A DNA stretch of 64,000 nucleotides from SLST01 sp964458555 (GTDB lineage: Bacteria; Spirochaetota; Spirochaetia; DSM-27196; SLST01): contig CAYWJH010000004.1 of assembly GCA_964458555.1 (NCBI GenBank), positions 1 through 64,000 of the forward strand, read 5' to 3'. Below, piece after piece: positions 1-7,888 of this stretch. The notes under the pieces were generated by a model. It saw only the letters and a program-made list of their open reading frames with translations, had not been told where the DNA came from and did no database searches. How positions within the stretch are numbered: position 1 is the stretch's first letter; the number at the start of each line of letters is the position of its first letter. The position numbers were made by a program, and so were the translations under genes.

Positions 1-301
1 AATCGTCGCCTATGAACTCGCGCCCAACGCGGAACGCGTCGGCGAGCCCGCGCGGGGCGTCCTGGACCGCGTAGGCGAACGAGAGGCCAAGGTCGCTGCC
101 GTCACCCAGTAGCTCGCGAAATCGCGGGGTGTCTTCCGGGGTGGAGATGATGAGGATCTCGCGGATCCCGGCGAGCATGAGCACCGACAGCGGGTAGTGG
201 ATCATCGGCTTGTCGTAGACCGGCAGGAGCTGCTTGCACACGACCTGCGTAATGGGATAAAGCCGGGTGCCGGCGCCACCGGCGAGGATGATGCCTTTCA
301 T
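1..301 (-). CDS. rmlA: Glucose-1-phosphate thymidylyltransferase, C-terminally cut by window edge
   Basis: About 100 N-terminal residues are present. The protein starts MKGIILAGGAGTRLYPIT, the G-G-x-G-T-R-L nucleotide-binding signature of RmlA/RfbA, followed by KQLLPVYDKPMIHYPLS and the REILIIST strand typical of the family. RmlA joins dTTP and glucose-1-phosphate to dTDP-glucose in the cytoplasm, the first step to dTDP-rhamnose for surface polysaccharide. The ATG at 299-301 follows a GGGAGG ribosome site (about 306-311 on the minus strand). The rest of the gene lies outside the window. The assignment is by strong motif recognition. Confidence 0.93.
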   Translation of the reverse strand, partial: MKGIILAGGAGTRLYPITQVVCKQLLPVYDKPMIHYPLSVLMLAGIREILIISTPEDTPRFRELLGDGSDLGLSFAYAVQDAPRGLADAFRVGREFIGDD

Positions 302-323
302 GATGCCTCCCTCGGGCGAGATT

Positions 324-1313
324 CTACCCCAGATCGATCCGTTTGAGCGAGGTGGCGATGTCCTCGCGCTGCTGGTCCTTCATCGCCTCGAAGCGGACGT
401 GGAGCCGATCGTCGTTCGCGCTCGTCCTCACGACCCTACCCGCGACGGTGTAGTGGCGGGTGCCGGCGAAGAACGACATGGTGAGCACGTTACCCACGGC
501 GAACTCATGATTCGGGTTCGAGACGGTCGCCCCGCCGCCGCTGAGCTCGCTGATCGTGGCCTCCGCGGCGAGCGTGTCCGCGCCCAGGTACTCCTTCACC
601 GTCGCCGGCAGCGAGGCGGGCCGGCGTTCGAAGCGTCGCCGCTGCGTGCGCACGATGCGCCCCGGCCGCTCGACGACGAGGCTGCCATCGTCGTCCTTGC
701 GGAGCGACGCCGCGAACGTGTAAGGCCCGCTGCGCGAGAGCAGCAGCAGCGTCGCGGGTTCGTCCTCGCGCAGATCGTCGTTACCGTCGATGAGCCAGAC
801 GGTGAACGCGTTCTCGCCCACCTCCGCGATCGTCCCGCGCGCGTTCACCTCGCCCTGCCGGACCGCGATGGGCATGCCGGAGGTGGGAGTAACTTCAGAG
901 AATCCCTCGCCGCCGCCGACCGCGCGGGTGAGCTCGGGGGGTTGGGTGATCCGCTCGCGGAGCTCATCGGCCTGCTCTGCATCGATCAGCCCGCGCGCGA
1001 CGCGGTCGCGCGCCCACTCTTCGAACGACGCGGGGTCGAGCAGCGACACGAGCGAGTCGAGCCGCCTGCCGTTCGCCGCTGCGGTCTGCTCGACCTGCCG
1101 CCAGCCGCCCGCGCCGAAGAGGCTCCTGCCCAGGTAGCCCACGACCTTCTCGAGCCGTTCGTTGGCCTTGCGGAGCGCGCGCCGCGAGCGGAGCTGGTAG
1201 ACGAACACTGCGGCCAGCGTCGCGAGCGACGTGAGAATGAAGAAGAGAATCAGGTACTCGAACAGCTCGAACGCACGGTCACGCCCGAGAACGTCCAGAA
1301 CTCGTACGATCAT
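324..1313 (-). CDS. Membrane-anchored PilZ (c-di-GMP receptor) protein
   Basis: 329 residues starting at ATG 1313. One transmembrane helix lies at about 15-40, followed by a charged helical stretch. A beta-rich PilZN/YcgR-N-like part covers about 150-220 and a C-terminal PilZ domain begins at about 225. The c-di-GMP-binding arginine motif is present (QRRRFERR, about 224-231). The second motif reads SELSGGG (about 255-261), so the usual Asp/Asn of [D/N]xSxxG is Glu here. PilZ proteins sense c-di-GMP and often act on motility or envelope functions. Five GGDEF/EAL/PilZ genes lie in this window, so a ligand source is plausible. An upstream in-frame extension through the MATE gene region is ignored. 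Confidence 0.8.
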   Translation of the reverse strand: MIVRVLDVLGRDRAFELFEYLILFFILTSLATLAAVFVYQLRSRRALRKANERLEKVVGYLGRSLFGAGGWRQVEQTAAANGRRLDSLVSLLDPASFEEWARDRVARGLIDAEQADELRERITQPPELTRAVGGGEGFSEVTPTSGMPIAVRQGEVNARGTIAEVGENAFTVWLIDGNDDLREDEPATLLLLSRSGPYTFAASLRKDDDGSLVVERPGRIVRTQRRRFERRPASLPATVKEYLGADTLAAEATISELSGGGATVSNPNHEFAVGNVLTMSFFAGTRHYTVAGRVVRTSANDDRLHVRFEAMKDQQREDIATSLKRIDLG

Positions 1314-1381
1314 GTACCCCACCCGTTCGCTGACAAGAATGCTACGGAACGTGCGTGTGTGAAAAGGGGGTGAGGGCCGCG

Positions 1382-2767
1382 CTATCCGCCGGCGCGGGCA
1401 GCCGCCGTTGTCGCCTCCTCCTCCCGCAGCTTCCCGTACGTGCGAATCATCAGCACGAGCCCCACCGTGAACGCGAGCAGGAAGCCGGCAGGCTGGGCGA
1501 GAAAGACGCCGTCGGTGCCCAGCCAGAGCGGCAGCACGAGCACGAGCGGGATGAGGAAGGCGCCCTGCTGGCCGGCGGCGAGGACGAGCGCGGAGCGGCC
1601 GTCGCCGAGCGCCTGGAAGATCCCGCCGAACATCACGACGAGGCCAATCGGAATGAGCGCGACGCTCATCGCGCGCATCGCGAAAGAGCCCATCTCCACG
1701 ACGGCCGGGTCCTGCGGCGCGAAGAAACGAATGATCGACGGGGCGAGCACGAACCCGGCCGTACCCGCGACGAGGCCGATCGTTACCGCCGTGACGAACA
1801 CAAGGCGGATCGTGGCGCGCACGCGGTCGAACGACTTCGCCCCGTAGTTGTACCCGACGAGCGGCTGGAGGCCTTGCGCGAGGCCGATCAGCGACATGAA
1901 CATGAGCATGAAGATGCGAAGCGTCACGCTGATCGCGGCGATCGCCGACTCTCCGTACGCCCCGGCGGCGTTGTTGAGCACGCCGAACGAGAGGCTCCCC
2001 AGGATCTGCCGGACGAAGGTGGGGAACCCCAGGACCATGATCGCGCGGTAGGTCGCGAGCCGAAGACGAACGTGGCGCGGATTGGTCGGAGCGAGCACTC
2101 CCTTGCGCAGCGCGTAGTAGGCGAGCAGGAAGAGCGTGGACCCCGCCTGCGCGATGACGGTCGCCACCGCGGCGCCGGTCACGCCCATGTCGAGCGCGAA
2201 GATGAAGATGGGGTCGAGCGCGATGTTGAGCACCGCGCCTATGATCTGGCCGATGCTGCTGTGACCCGAGGCGCCCTCCGAACGCAGCAGGTTGTTCGTC
2301 GTCATGTTGACGACCTGGAAGACCGACCCGCCCAGGATAACGCGCCCGTAGAGCGTCGCCTCTTCGAGGATCGTCTCGGTCGCGCCGAAGAGCGTCAGGA
2401 TGGGCGTGATGAAGATCGCGCCGGTGAGCGAGAGCGCGAGCCCCACGCCCACCGACGAGTAGAAGGCGGTCGCACCGGCCTGGTTCGCCGCGTCGTAGTC
2501 GTTCGCGCCGAGCTTCCGACTGATCACGCTCGCCGCGCCCATCCCGAAGGTCAGCCCGACCGCACCGATGAGCTGGAAGAGCGGAAAGACTATTCCGGTC
2601 GCCGCGATCGCGGTGGTGTCGCGGAGCAAGCTCACGAAGACGGTGTCCACGACGTTGTAGACGGCCATGACGACCATCCCCGCGATCGCGGGCGCGGAGA
2701 GTTTGAAGAGCGTGGGGCCCACCGGGCCTCGGGCGAGCATGGTGATCCGTCTGGTATTCCGATTCAT
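1382..2767 (-). CDS. MATE family multidrug/sodium efflux transporter
   Basis: 461 residues with about 12 predicted membrane helices, the usual size for MATE proteins. The N-terminus (LFKLSAPAIAGMVVMAVYNV then VDTVFVS) and the internally repeated pattern (GYNYGAKSFDRVRATIR in the second half, RKLGANDYDAANQAG in the first) are typical of the DinF/MepA-like branch. It would export cationic or other toxic compounds in exchange for Na+ or H+. The ATG overlaps the stop of the upstream TetR gene (ATGA at 2764-2767), so the two are translationally coupled and the regulator very likely controls this pump. The substrate cannot be told from sequence. Confidence 0.9.
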   Translation of the reverse strand: MNRNTRRITMLARGPVGPTLFKLSAPAIAGMVVMAVYNVVDTVFVSLLRDTTAIAATGIVFPLFQLIGAVGLTFGMGAASVISRKLGANDYDAANQAGATAFYSSVGVGLALSLTGAIFITPILTLFGATETILEEATLYGRVILGGSVFQVVNMTTNNLLRSEGASGHSSIGQIIGAVLNIALDPIFIFALDMGVTGAAVATVIAQAGSTLFLLAYYALRKGVLAPTNPRHVRLRLATYRAIMVLGFPTFVRQILGSLSFGVLNNAAGAYGESAIAAISVTLRIFMLMFMSLIGLAQGLQPLVGYNYGAKSFDRVRATIRLVFVTAVTIGLVAGTAGFVLAPSIIRFFAPQDPAVVEMGSFAMRAMSVALIPIGLVVMFGGIFQALGDGRSALVLAAGQQGAFLIPLVLVLPLWLGTDGVFLAQPAGFLLAFTVGLVLMIRTYGKLREEEATTAAARAGG

Positions 2768-3378
2768 GCGTCATCGCTCCCGGCGTGCCCGTCGACGATC
2801 GCGCGCAGCGACCGCTCGACCACGACCCGCGCCTCGTCGGCCGATCTGCCGTAGTCGAGCCTCAGCGCCGCCCACGCGTTCCACGATGCGACGAGCTGGA
2901 CCGAGTCGATCCATCGCTCGCGGTCGGCCGCGCGCCGCGGGCCCAGGTCCGCGAAGTAGGCGCCGATGTGCTCGCGCTCGGCCGCGCGCGAGCGCGCCTG
3001 CGCCTCGCGAATGGGAGCGGCGACGTCCTTCTTCCGCTCGGCGATCCTGCGCAGCGGGGTGATGAACTCGTAGTAGTCCGCGCGGTGGTCGACGAATCGC
3101 GCGATCCGATCGGCGATCGGTCCGTCCGACGGCTCGGGCAGCGGGAATCGCTCGCGCACCTCGTCGCTCATGAGGTCGATCGTCGCGCGCAGCAGCAGCT
3201 CGCGGTTTGCGAAGAAGCGGAAGACCGACCGGCGCGAGATATCGGCCCGATCGGCGACCTCTTCGACCGCCGGGACCTCGCCGGTCTCGCGGACGAGCTC
3301 GAGCATCGCGCGGATGACCTTGGCCTTGTTCTCGAGCTGTCTGGTGTGCCGCCCGTCGGCGACGCGTGAAGCGGGCAT
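2764..3378 (-). CDS. TetR/AcrR family transcriptional repressor
   Basis: 204 residues. An N-terminal helix-turn-helix (about 15-60) contains VEEVADRADISRRSVFRFFANRELLL, matching the TetR pattern (S-R-x-[ST]-x-x-x-x-F-x-x-[KR]); the ligand-binding half is variable. It is expected to repress its own operon, including the MATE pump downstream. The ATG at 3376-3378 lies six bases after a TATCCT -10 box, with TTGACA 17 bases further up, so the transcript may be leaderless. The promoter sits inside a 19-bp palindrome that is the obvious operator candidate and is shared with the divergent NTPase gene. Confidence 0.88.
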   Translation of the reverse strand: MPASRVADGRHTRQLENKAKVIRAMLELVRETGEVPAVEEVADRADISRRSVFRFFANRELLLRATIDLMSDEVRERFPLPEPSDGPIADRIARFVDHRADYYEFITPLRRIAERKKDVAAPIREAQARSRAAEREHIGAYFADLGPRRAADRERWIDSVQLVASWNAWAALRLDYGRSADEARVVVERSLRAIVDGHAGSDDA

Positions 3379-3384
3379 GGCCGG

Positions 3385-3423
3385 AGGATATAAATTGACA
3401 CTTAAAGTGTCAACACATATACT
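3385..3423. promoter_or_regulatory. Overlapping divergent promoters embedded in a TetR-type palindrome
   Basis: Seen directly: palindrome TTGACACTT-A-AAGTGTCAA at 3395-3413 (9-bp arms, 1-nt centre). Minus strand: TTGACA (3413-3408), 17 nt, TATCCT (3390-3385), 6 nt, ATG of the TetR gene. Plus strand: TTGACA (3395-3400), 17 nt, TATACT (3418-3423), leading to the NTPase gene at 3446. Both -35 boxes are the outer halves of the palindrome arms, so one bound repressor dimer would block both directions. Confidence 0.8.
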
Positions 3424-3445
3424 CTGGTGCGGAGGTCCCGCCGCC

Positions 3446-4024
3446 ATGCGCCTGGCGAAGCGGCAGCGCACGATGAACCCCCCGCTCGTCGTCCTCACCG
3501 GCCCGGTCCGCTCGGGCAAGACCACGCGGCTCGCGACGTGGGTCCGGGCCCGCGCGGCCGCCGGCGAACCCGTCGCCGGCATCCTCGCACCCGCGACGAC
3601 AGACGAGCGCAGCCTCTGCTCGATCGCCACCGGCGAGTGCCGTGTGCTCACCGCCGCGGCCGACGTCTCCGACGAGCACCTCGTCGCGATCGGTCCGCAC
3701 CGCTTCGACGGCGAAGTGTTCGACTGGGCGCGCGGGGTGATCGCCGAGGCGGGGGCCGGGAGCGCCGCCGCCGGGAGCGCAGGTCCCCGGCCCGGCTGGC
3801 TCGTCGTCGACGAGGTGGGACCGCTCGAGCTCGGCGGCGCCGGGCTCGAGCCGGCGGTCCGCACGGCGGTGACGGCGGCGCTGGGGCGACGCGCATCGGC
3901 CCGGCTCCTCCTCGTCGTCCGCGAGAGTCTGGTCAACCGCGCGCTCGACCACTACGGCGTGCCGGCGTCCGCGGTACGGGTCGTGACGCCGGCTGGTCTC
4001 GCGGCGCGCGATGGCGTACTGTAG
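3446..4024 (+). CDS. THEP1-like nucleoside-triphosphatase
   Basis: 192 residues. Walker A is GPVRSGKTTRLATW (about 16-29) and Walker B is WLVVDEVGPLEL (about 113-124), the D-E-V/I-G-P-L/M-E pattern of the THEP1/COG1618 NTPase family; the length also fits. Members hydrolyse NTPs in vitro and some may phosphorylate nucleotides, but the cellular role is unsettled. The ATG at 3446 follows GGAGGT (3431-3436). It is transcribed divergently from the TetR-MATE pair from a shared operator, and the GH16-like gene follows after 5 nt, so it may belong to the same regulated response. Confidence 0.75.
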   Translation: MRLAKRQRTMNPPLVVLTGPVRSGKTTRLATWVRARAAAGEPVAGILAPATTDERSLCSIATGECRVLTAAADVSDEHLVAIGPHRFDGEVFDWARGVIAEAGAGSAAAGSAGPRPGWLVVDEVGPLELGGAGLEPAVRTAVTAALGRRASARLLLVVRESLVNRALDHYGVPASAVRVVTPAGLAARDGVL

Positions 4025-4029
4025 GGACC

Positions 4030-4773
4030 ATGCGACCAATCGCACTCATGGTGATCGCGGCGCTCATGGCCGGCGTCGCGGCAGGGGCCGCCGCCGAGCG
4101 CAGGATCGAGTTCTCCGGCTACGAATGGATCGTCCGACGGAGCGACGGGCTCGAGGGTCCCGGCCCGAACGCCTTCCGCGACGACGAGGAGACCGTCCGG
4201 GTCGACGAAGACGGCGCGCTCCGGCTGGTGATCCACCCGCGCGGGAGAGGCTGGGTCTCCGCCGAAGTGATCCTCGACGCGCCGGTCGGCTACGGCACGT
4301 ACGGTTTTCAGATCGAGACAGCCCCCGCCGCGTTCGACCCGCCGGTGATCCTGGGGCTGTTCACCTACGACGAGTCGGCGCCGGATGAGCACTACCGCGA
4401 GATCGACGTCGAGCTCGGACGCTTCGGCGACGCCGACGCGCCGACCACGCAGTACGTCCTCCAACCGCCCGAGACGGAGGGGAACCGGACGCGTTTCGAC
4501 CTGAAACTGGACGGGACGCACTCGACGCACGCGTTCCGGTGGGCGCCGCAGATGATCGACTTCGCGAGCGCGCACGGCCACCAGGAAGACATCCTCGACG
4601 GCGCCGGTGCGTGGGGGTCGCAGATCGCGTTCTGGTCGATCGAGGGACCGCGCGTCCCGGAGCCGGGCAACGAGCGGCTGCGCATCAACTTCTGGCTCTA
4701 CCGGCGCGAGGCTCCCACGCGGACGCACGAGGCGGTCATCCGTTCGTTCCGGTTCGTGCCGGCGGACGACTGA
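4030..4773 (+). CDS. Secreted GH16-like (concanavalin-fold) protein
   Basis: 247 residues with a cleavable signal peptide (MRPIALMVIAALMAGVAAG then AAA). The core contains REIDVELGRF (about 120-129), which matches the GH16 active-site pattern E-x-D-x-E, and the spacing of aromatic beta-strands on both sides (GYEWIVR, GTYGFQIET, FWSIEGP) fits a lectin-like beta-sandwich. GH16 enzymes cut beta-1,3/1,4 glucans and galactans outside the cell. The protein is compact and the substrate cannot be inferred. It sits 5 nt after the NTPase stop. A TACTGT hexamer lies 7 nt before the ATG, so it could also have its own start. Confidence 0.65.
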   Translation: MRPIALMVIAALMAGVAAGAAAERRIEFSGYEWIVRRSDGLEGPGPNAFRDDEETVRVDEDGALRLVIHPRGRGWVSAEVILDAPVGYGTYGFQIETAPAAFDPPVILGLFTYDESAPDEHYREIDVELGRFGDADAPTTQYVLQPPETEGNRTRFDLKLDGTHSTHAFRWAPQMIDFASAHGHQEDILDGAGAWGSQIAFWSIEGPRVPEPGNERLRINFWLYRREAPTRTHEAVIRSFRFVPADD

Positions 4774-4788
4774 GGCGCCCGCGTCCGG

Positions 4789-5439
4789 TCAGCCCGGAGG
4801 CGGCGGCTCCGGCGCCGCCCCGTCGCCGCCGAGGTATCGCGCAACCTCCCGGTCGGTGTCGAGGTCGAGCGTGATCTCCGGCCGATCGAGGTGGACGCGC
4901 GCGGTGGGATAACGCTCGAGCAGGGCGCGCATGGGGCCGGCGCTCCGGGGCTCGCGAAGCAGCGCGGGAACGAGCAACCGATGCACGAGCACCGGGTGGC
5001 CGCGGACGTCGCCGTGGTACGGCACGACGGCGAGCGGCGCGCCCGGTTCTGCAGCGTCCTCGCGCGGCGGCGCGGCGCGCGCCACGGCGTGGAAGACCCG
5101 CGCGTCGAGTCGCGGCATATCGCCGGGCACGACGAAGAACCACTCGCTCTCCACCTCGCGCATGCCGGCCTGAATCGACCCGAACATGCCGTCGCGGTAG
5201 GAGAGGTTCTCTACCACCTCGACGTGTGGAGGCGGCGCTCCAAGCGCGTCTCGGACGGCAGCAGCGTCGTGCCCGAGGACGACGATAACCCGACCGCAGG
5301 CTGCGTGCGCGTGCTCGAGCGCGACGCGTACGAGCGGCAGCCCGTCGATCTCGCGGAGCATCTTGCTTCCGGTCATGCGGGTTGAGAGGCCAGCAGCGAG
5401 GAGGATGGCGTCGCAGTCGCGCGGTTCCACCATCGGCAT
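4789..5439 (-). CDS. MobA/MocA-like nucleotidyltransferase
   Basis: 216 residues of the NTP_transferase_3 type. The N-terminus has AILLAAGLSTRMTGSKML (about 9-26), the LAAGxSxRMGxxK nucleotide loop of MobA/MocA/IspD-like enzymes, followed by the metal-site stretch FFVVPGDMPRLD and PVLVHRLL. This version, without a second domain, most resembles MocA, which adds CMP to molybdopterin for xanthine-dehydrogenase-type enzymes. No such enzyme is in the window, so the substrate is open. Start ATG 5439 overlaps the stop of the preceding small ORF if the N gap is collapsed (TGATG). GTG 5442 and ATG 5433 are alternatives. Confidence 0.7.
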   Translation of the reverse strand: MPMVEPRDCDAILLAAGLSTRMTGSKMLREIDGLPLVRVALEHAHAACGRVIVVLGHDAAAVRDALGAPPPHVEVVENLSYRDGMFGSIQAGMREVESEWFFVVPGDMPRLDARVFHAVARAAPPREDAAEPGAPLAVVPYHGDVRGHPVLVHRLLVPALLREPRSAGPMRALLERYPTARVHLDRPEITLDLDTDREVARYLGGDGAAPEPPPPG

Positions 5440-5605
5440 CACCCGCCTTCNNNNNNNNNNNNNNNNNNNNNNNNNNNNNNNNNNNNNNNNNNNNNNNNNN
5501 NNNNNNNNNNNNNNNNNNNNNNNNNNNNNNNNNNNNNNNNNNNNNNNNNNGCGAGGAGGATGGCGTCGCAGTCGCGCGGTTCCACCATCGGCATCACCCG
5601 CCTTC
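5396..5605. other. 100-N assembly gap flanked by an identical 55-bp sequence
   Basis: The 55 bases at 5396-5450 are repeated exactly at 5551-5605, immediately on either side of the 100 N at 5451-5550. This is what results when two contigs that still share an overlap are scaffolded with a fixed-size gap. A 55-bp overlap equals a common de Bruijn k-mer size. The natural sequence is probably continuous, with one copy and no N. The MocA-like start codon lies in the repeat and appears twice. Confidence 0.85.
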
Positions 5606-5749
5606 TCGGCCTTCCAACGTGGCTGCCGCGCGCCCGGAGGTCGAGAGCAGCGGTTCGATGTCGTCGGGAAGGTGGTTGCCGATCGTATGGGCGTGGTCCA
5701 CGGTGCGATGGACGGTCCTGCCCTCCCCGCGGGGTGAGGTCTCTATCAC
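5594..5749 (-). CDS. Possible small ORF between PAS-GGDEF and MocA-like genes
   Basis: 51 codons from GTG 5749, whose GTGA overlaps the stop of the PAS-GGDEF gene, to a TGA at 5594-5596 that overlaps the (post-gap copy of the) MocA-like ATG. The product includes RTVHRTVDHAHTIG and LPDDIEPLLSTSGR and I do not recognise it. The tight chaining of starts and stops argues for translation. Against it are the short length and lack of any known motif. It could equally be a spacer. Confidence 0.35.
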   Translation of the reverse strand: MIETSPRGEGRTVHRTVDHAHTIGNHLPDDIEPLLSTSGRAAATLEGREGG

Positions 5750-7062
5750 TTCAGCTCGGCGACCTCACCGTCGGCGAACAGCGCCACGATCCTGCGCCGG
5801 CCGGCGTTCTTGCCCTGGTAGAGCGCCTTGTCCGCGCGCGCGAAGACCGAGTCGACCGTGTCGCCCTCCTGCGCTTCGGTCACCCCGCCGGTAAACGTCA
5901 CCGGCAGCTCTCGGTCGTCGATAACCGTAGGATCTGCGACGAACCGGTCGAGCAGCTTCCTCGACACCTTCAACGCCGCCTCTCCGTCGGTCTCGGTGAG
6001 CAGCACCATGAACTCCTCGCCGCCCCAGCGGGACTGGACGTCGCTCGTGCGCAGATGGTCGGAAAGCGTCTCGGCGAGGTGCATCAGGACGCGGTCGCCG
6101 GCGCGGTGGCCGTGGACGTCGTTGACTTTCTTGAACTCGTCGAGATCGATGAGCAGGACGCTGAACGCGCTGCGACCGCGGCTGAAGAGGCGCAGCTCGC
6201 GCTCGAGCTGTTCCTGCATCGCCCGCCGGTTGAGCAGCCCGGTCAGCGCGTCGGTGCGCGCGAGGCGGGCGAGCAGCCGGTTCTGCTCACCGATCCGCTC
6301 GTTCGCGTCGCGCAGCGCCTCCTGCTGGCGCTTCTGCTCGGTCACGTCGATGACGAGTCCCTGCACGAGCTGCGTCATCCCGTCGTCCGAGGTGAACTGA
6401 CGGTCGTAGCTTCGCACCCATCGCAGCTGGCCGTCGCGTCGGACGATGCGGTACTCGAGCTCCTCGTCGTAGTCTGAATGCGCTTCGAGCCGATCGGCCT
6501 CCGCCCGCACGCGCTCGCGGTCGTCCGGATGCACGACCTCGAGCCAGGCCTCCGGCGAGATCCCCTTCTCCGGACCGTAGCCGGTGATCTCGCGAAAGGA
6601 GCCGGCGGTAAACAGCATCTTCGGCTCGGGAGAGACTACGCGCAGGAAGGCGATCATCTGGAGGTGCTCGATGAACGAACGGTACGCGCGCTCGCGGAGA
6701 AGCAGCACCTCCGTCTCCGCACGGTAGTCGGTGACGTCGAGGAGCGCGATCTCCACGACATCCTCGCCCACGAGCCGCGCGTGGCAGGAGAACCAGCGAT
6801 CGTTCGGGGCGTAGTGCTGGGGAAACACGGAGGCCGCCTCCGTCACACCCGCCAGCGCACCGAGCGCATCGCCTGCGCCCTCGCCGAAGGCCATTTCCAG
6901 ATAGTGGTCGCCGACGTCGGCAGACACGCCGGTCTGCTCGCGGAACGCGTCGTTGCAGCGGTGTAGTCGCGCCTGCGACACCTCGCCTTCCGCGTCACGC
7001 TCGAGGCGGACCTCCGCGCACCCTATACCTAGCTCGTTCAGATGTCGTCCGTTGTGATCCAT
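5746..7062 (-). CDS. PAS-PAS-GGDEF diguanylate cyclase
   Basis: 438 residues, soluble. A degenerate PAS-like sensor covers about 1-115. A clear PAS/PAC follows at about 120-245 (ITGYGPEKGISPEAWLEVVH; RWVRSYDRQF; VIDVTEQKRQQEALR), then a short coiled coil and a GGDEF domain at about 270-425. The active site reads RWGGEEF and an inhibitory I-site RTSD (RxxD) lies just before it, so it should be an active, product-inhibited enzyme making c-di-GMP from two GTP. FLINRRAM-like and DLDEFKKVND motifs are intact. A normal AGGG ribosome site precedes the ATG. It is divergent from the CheY-like gene. Confidence 0.9.
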   Translation of the reverse strand: MDHNGRHLNELGIGCAEVRLERDAEGEVSQARLHRCNDAFREQTGVSADVGDHYLEMAFGEGAGDALGALAGVTEAASVFPQHYAPNDRWFSCHARLVGEDVVEIALLDVTDYRAETEVLLLRERAYRSFIEHLQMIAFLRVVSPEPKMLFTAGSFREITGYGPEKGISPEAWLEVVHPDDRERVRAEADRLEAHSDYDEELEYRIVRRDGQLRWVRSYDRQFTSDDGMTQLVQGLVIDVTEQKRQQEALRDANERIGEQNRLLARLARTDALTGLLNRRAMQEQLERELRLFSRGRSAFSVLLIDLDEFKKVNDVHGHRAGDRVLMHLAETLSDHLRTSDVQSRWGGEEFMVLLTETDGEAALKVSRKLLDRFVADPTVIDDRELPVTFTGGVTEAQEGDTVDSVFARADKALYQGKNAGRRRIVALFADGEVAELK

Positions 7063-7078
7063 GATCCCTGGCCGTCCG

Positions 7079-7124
7079 TAGACAATAGGCTAGATTTGGC
7101 CTATAGTCGAGCATCCTCGGAGGA
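7079..7124 (+). promoter_or_regulatory. Sigma70-type promoter and RBS of the CheY-like gene
   Basis: TAGACA (7079-7084), 17 nt, TATAGT (7102-7107), then CGGAGGA (7118-7124) 4 nt before GTG 7129. An inverted repeat ATAGGC-N8-GCCTAT spans 7085-7104, inside the spacer and the -10 box, and could be an operator. Confidence 0.6.
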
Positions 7125-7128
7125 CCCC

Positions 7129-7524
7129 GTGACCACGCTGATAGTTGAAGACGATTTTGTAAACCGACTCGTGCTCCAGAAGCGCCTCGAGGAGTACGGG
7201 GACGTTCATATTGCGGTCGACGGCGACGAGGCGGTGAAGGCGGTCGACGCGATGCTCGAGAGCGGGGGCCTCTACGACCTCGTCTGCCTCGACATCATGC
7301 TTCCCAACATGGACGGCCACGAGGCGCTGAAGAAGATCCGCACCGCGGAGAGCGAAGCGGGATACAAGGTCGGCCAGGGATCGAAAATCATCATGACCAC
7401 GGCGTTGAAGGACGCGGACAACGTCATGAACGCGTTTCGCCAGGAGGCCGACGGCTACCTCGTAAAGCCGATCGAGACCGACGCGCTCGAAGAGCAGCTG
7501 CGCAGGCTCCGGCTCATCGAATAG
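7129..7524 (+). CDS. CheY-like single-domain response regulator
   Basis: 131 residues from GTG 7129, chosen because CGGAGGA lies just upstream; longer in-frame starts have no ribosome site. It is a complete receiver domain: acidic pair VEDD (6-9), phosphoacceptor Asp55 in VCLDIMLPNMDG, Thr91 in IIMTTALKD and Lys113 in YLVKPIE. There is no output domain, so it would signal by protein contact, for example in chemotaxis or a phosphorelay. No histidine kinase is adjacent. It is divergent from a PAS-GGDEF gene and may belong to the same regulatory circuit, which is inference only. Confidence 0.88.
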   Translation: MTTLIVEDDFVNRLVLQKRLEEYGDVHIAVDGDEAVKAVDAMLESGGLYDLVCLDIMLPNMDGHEALKKIRTAESEAGYKVGQGSKIIMTTALKDADNVMNAFRQEADGYLVKPIETDALEEQLRRLRLIE

Positions 7525-7574
7525 GAAAGCCGCCCGAGCGCCCGCTGTCGCGAAGGCGCGTTCGGTGGTACTCT

Positions 7575-7886
7575 ATGCACGTGAACCATGAAGAGTCGGC
7601 GTCCAGCTGGACCTACCTGACCAACCACTCGCACGTACTCATCTGCATCGCGGAAAATCCGTCGTCACGACTGCGCGACCTCGCCGAGCGCGTGGGTATC
7701 ACCGAGCGGGCGGTCCAGATGATCGTCCAGGATCTCGAACAGGCGGGCGTCGTTCAGAAGGAACGGACCGGCCGGCGGAACCACTATGAGATCGCACCCG
7801 ACCACGCGTTACGCCACCCGGTGGAGGCGCACCGGACGGTCCGCGAGCTCCTCGACCTCCTCGTTCGCGACCGACCGACCGAGTAG
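7575..7886 (+). CDS. Small winged-helix transcriptional regulator (MarR/ArsR-like)
   Basis: 103 residues. The central part LTNHSHVLICIAENPSSRLR then LAERVGITERAVQMIV is a winged helix-turn-helix with recognition helix TERAVQMIVQDLEQAG and wing VQKERTGRRNHYEI. It is probably a one-domain DNA-binding protein of a kind common in bacteria. The target is unknown. A TACTCT hexamer lies immediately before the ATG and exactly 6 nt before an in-frame GTG at 7581, so translation may really start at 7581 on a leaderless transcript. It is convergent with the ABC operon, ending 2 nt from it. Confidence 0.75.
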   Translation: MHVNHEESASSWTYLTNHSHVLICIAENPSSRLRDLAERVGITERAVQMIVQDLEQAGVVQKERTGRRNHYEIAPDHALRHPVEAHRTVRELLDLLVRDRPTE

Positions 7887-7888
7887 AC

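Noticed and set aside
1314..2774. In-frame extension of the PilZ gene to 816 codons
   Set aside because: The added part is Arg-rich and antisense-phase to the MATE gene on the same strand; the PilZ protein has a normal ATG and membrane anchor at 1313.
5396..5605. Direct repeats flanking the gap as a target-site duplication or mobile element
   Set aside because: 55 bp is far too long for a target-site duplication, and the copies abut a fixed 100-N spacer; scaffolding artefact is the simpler reading.
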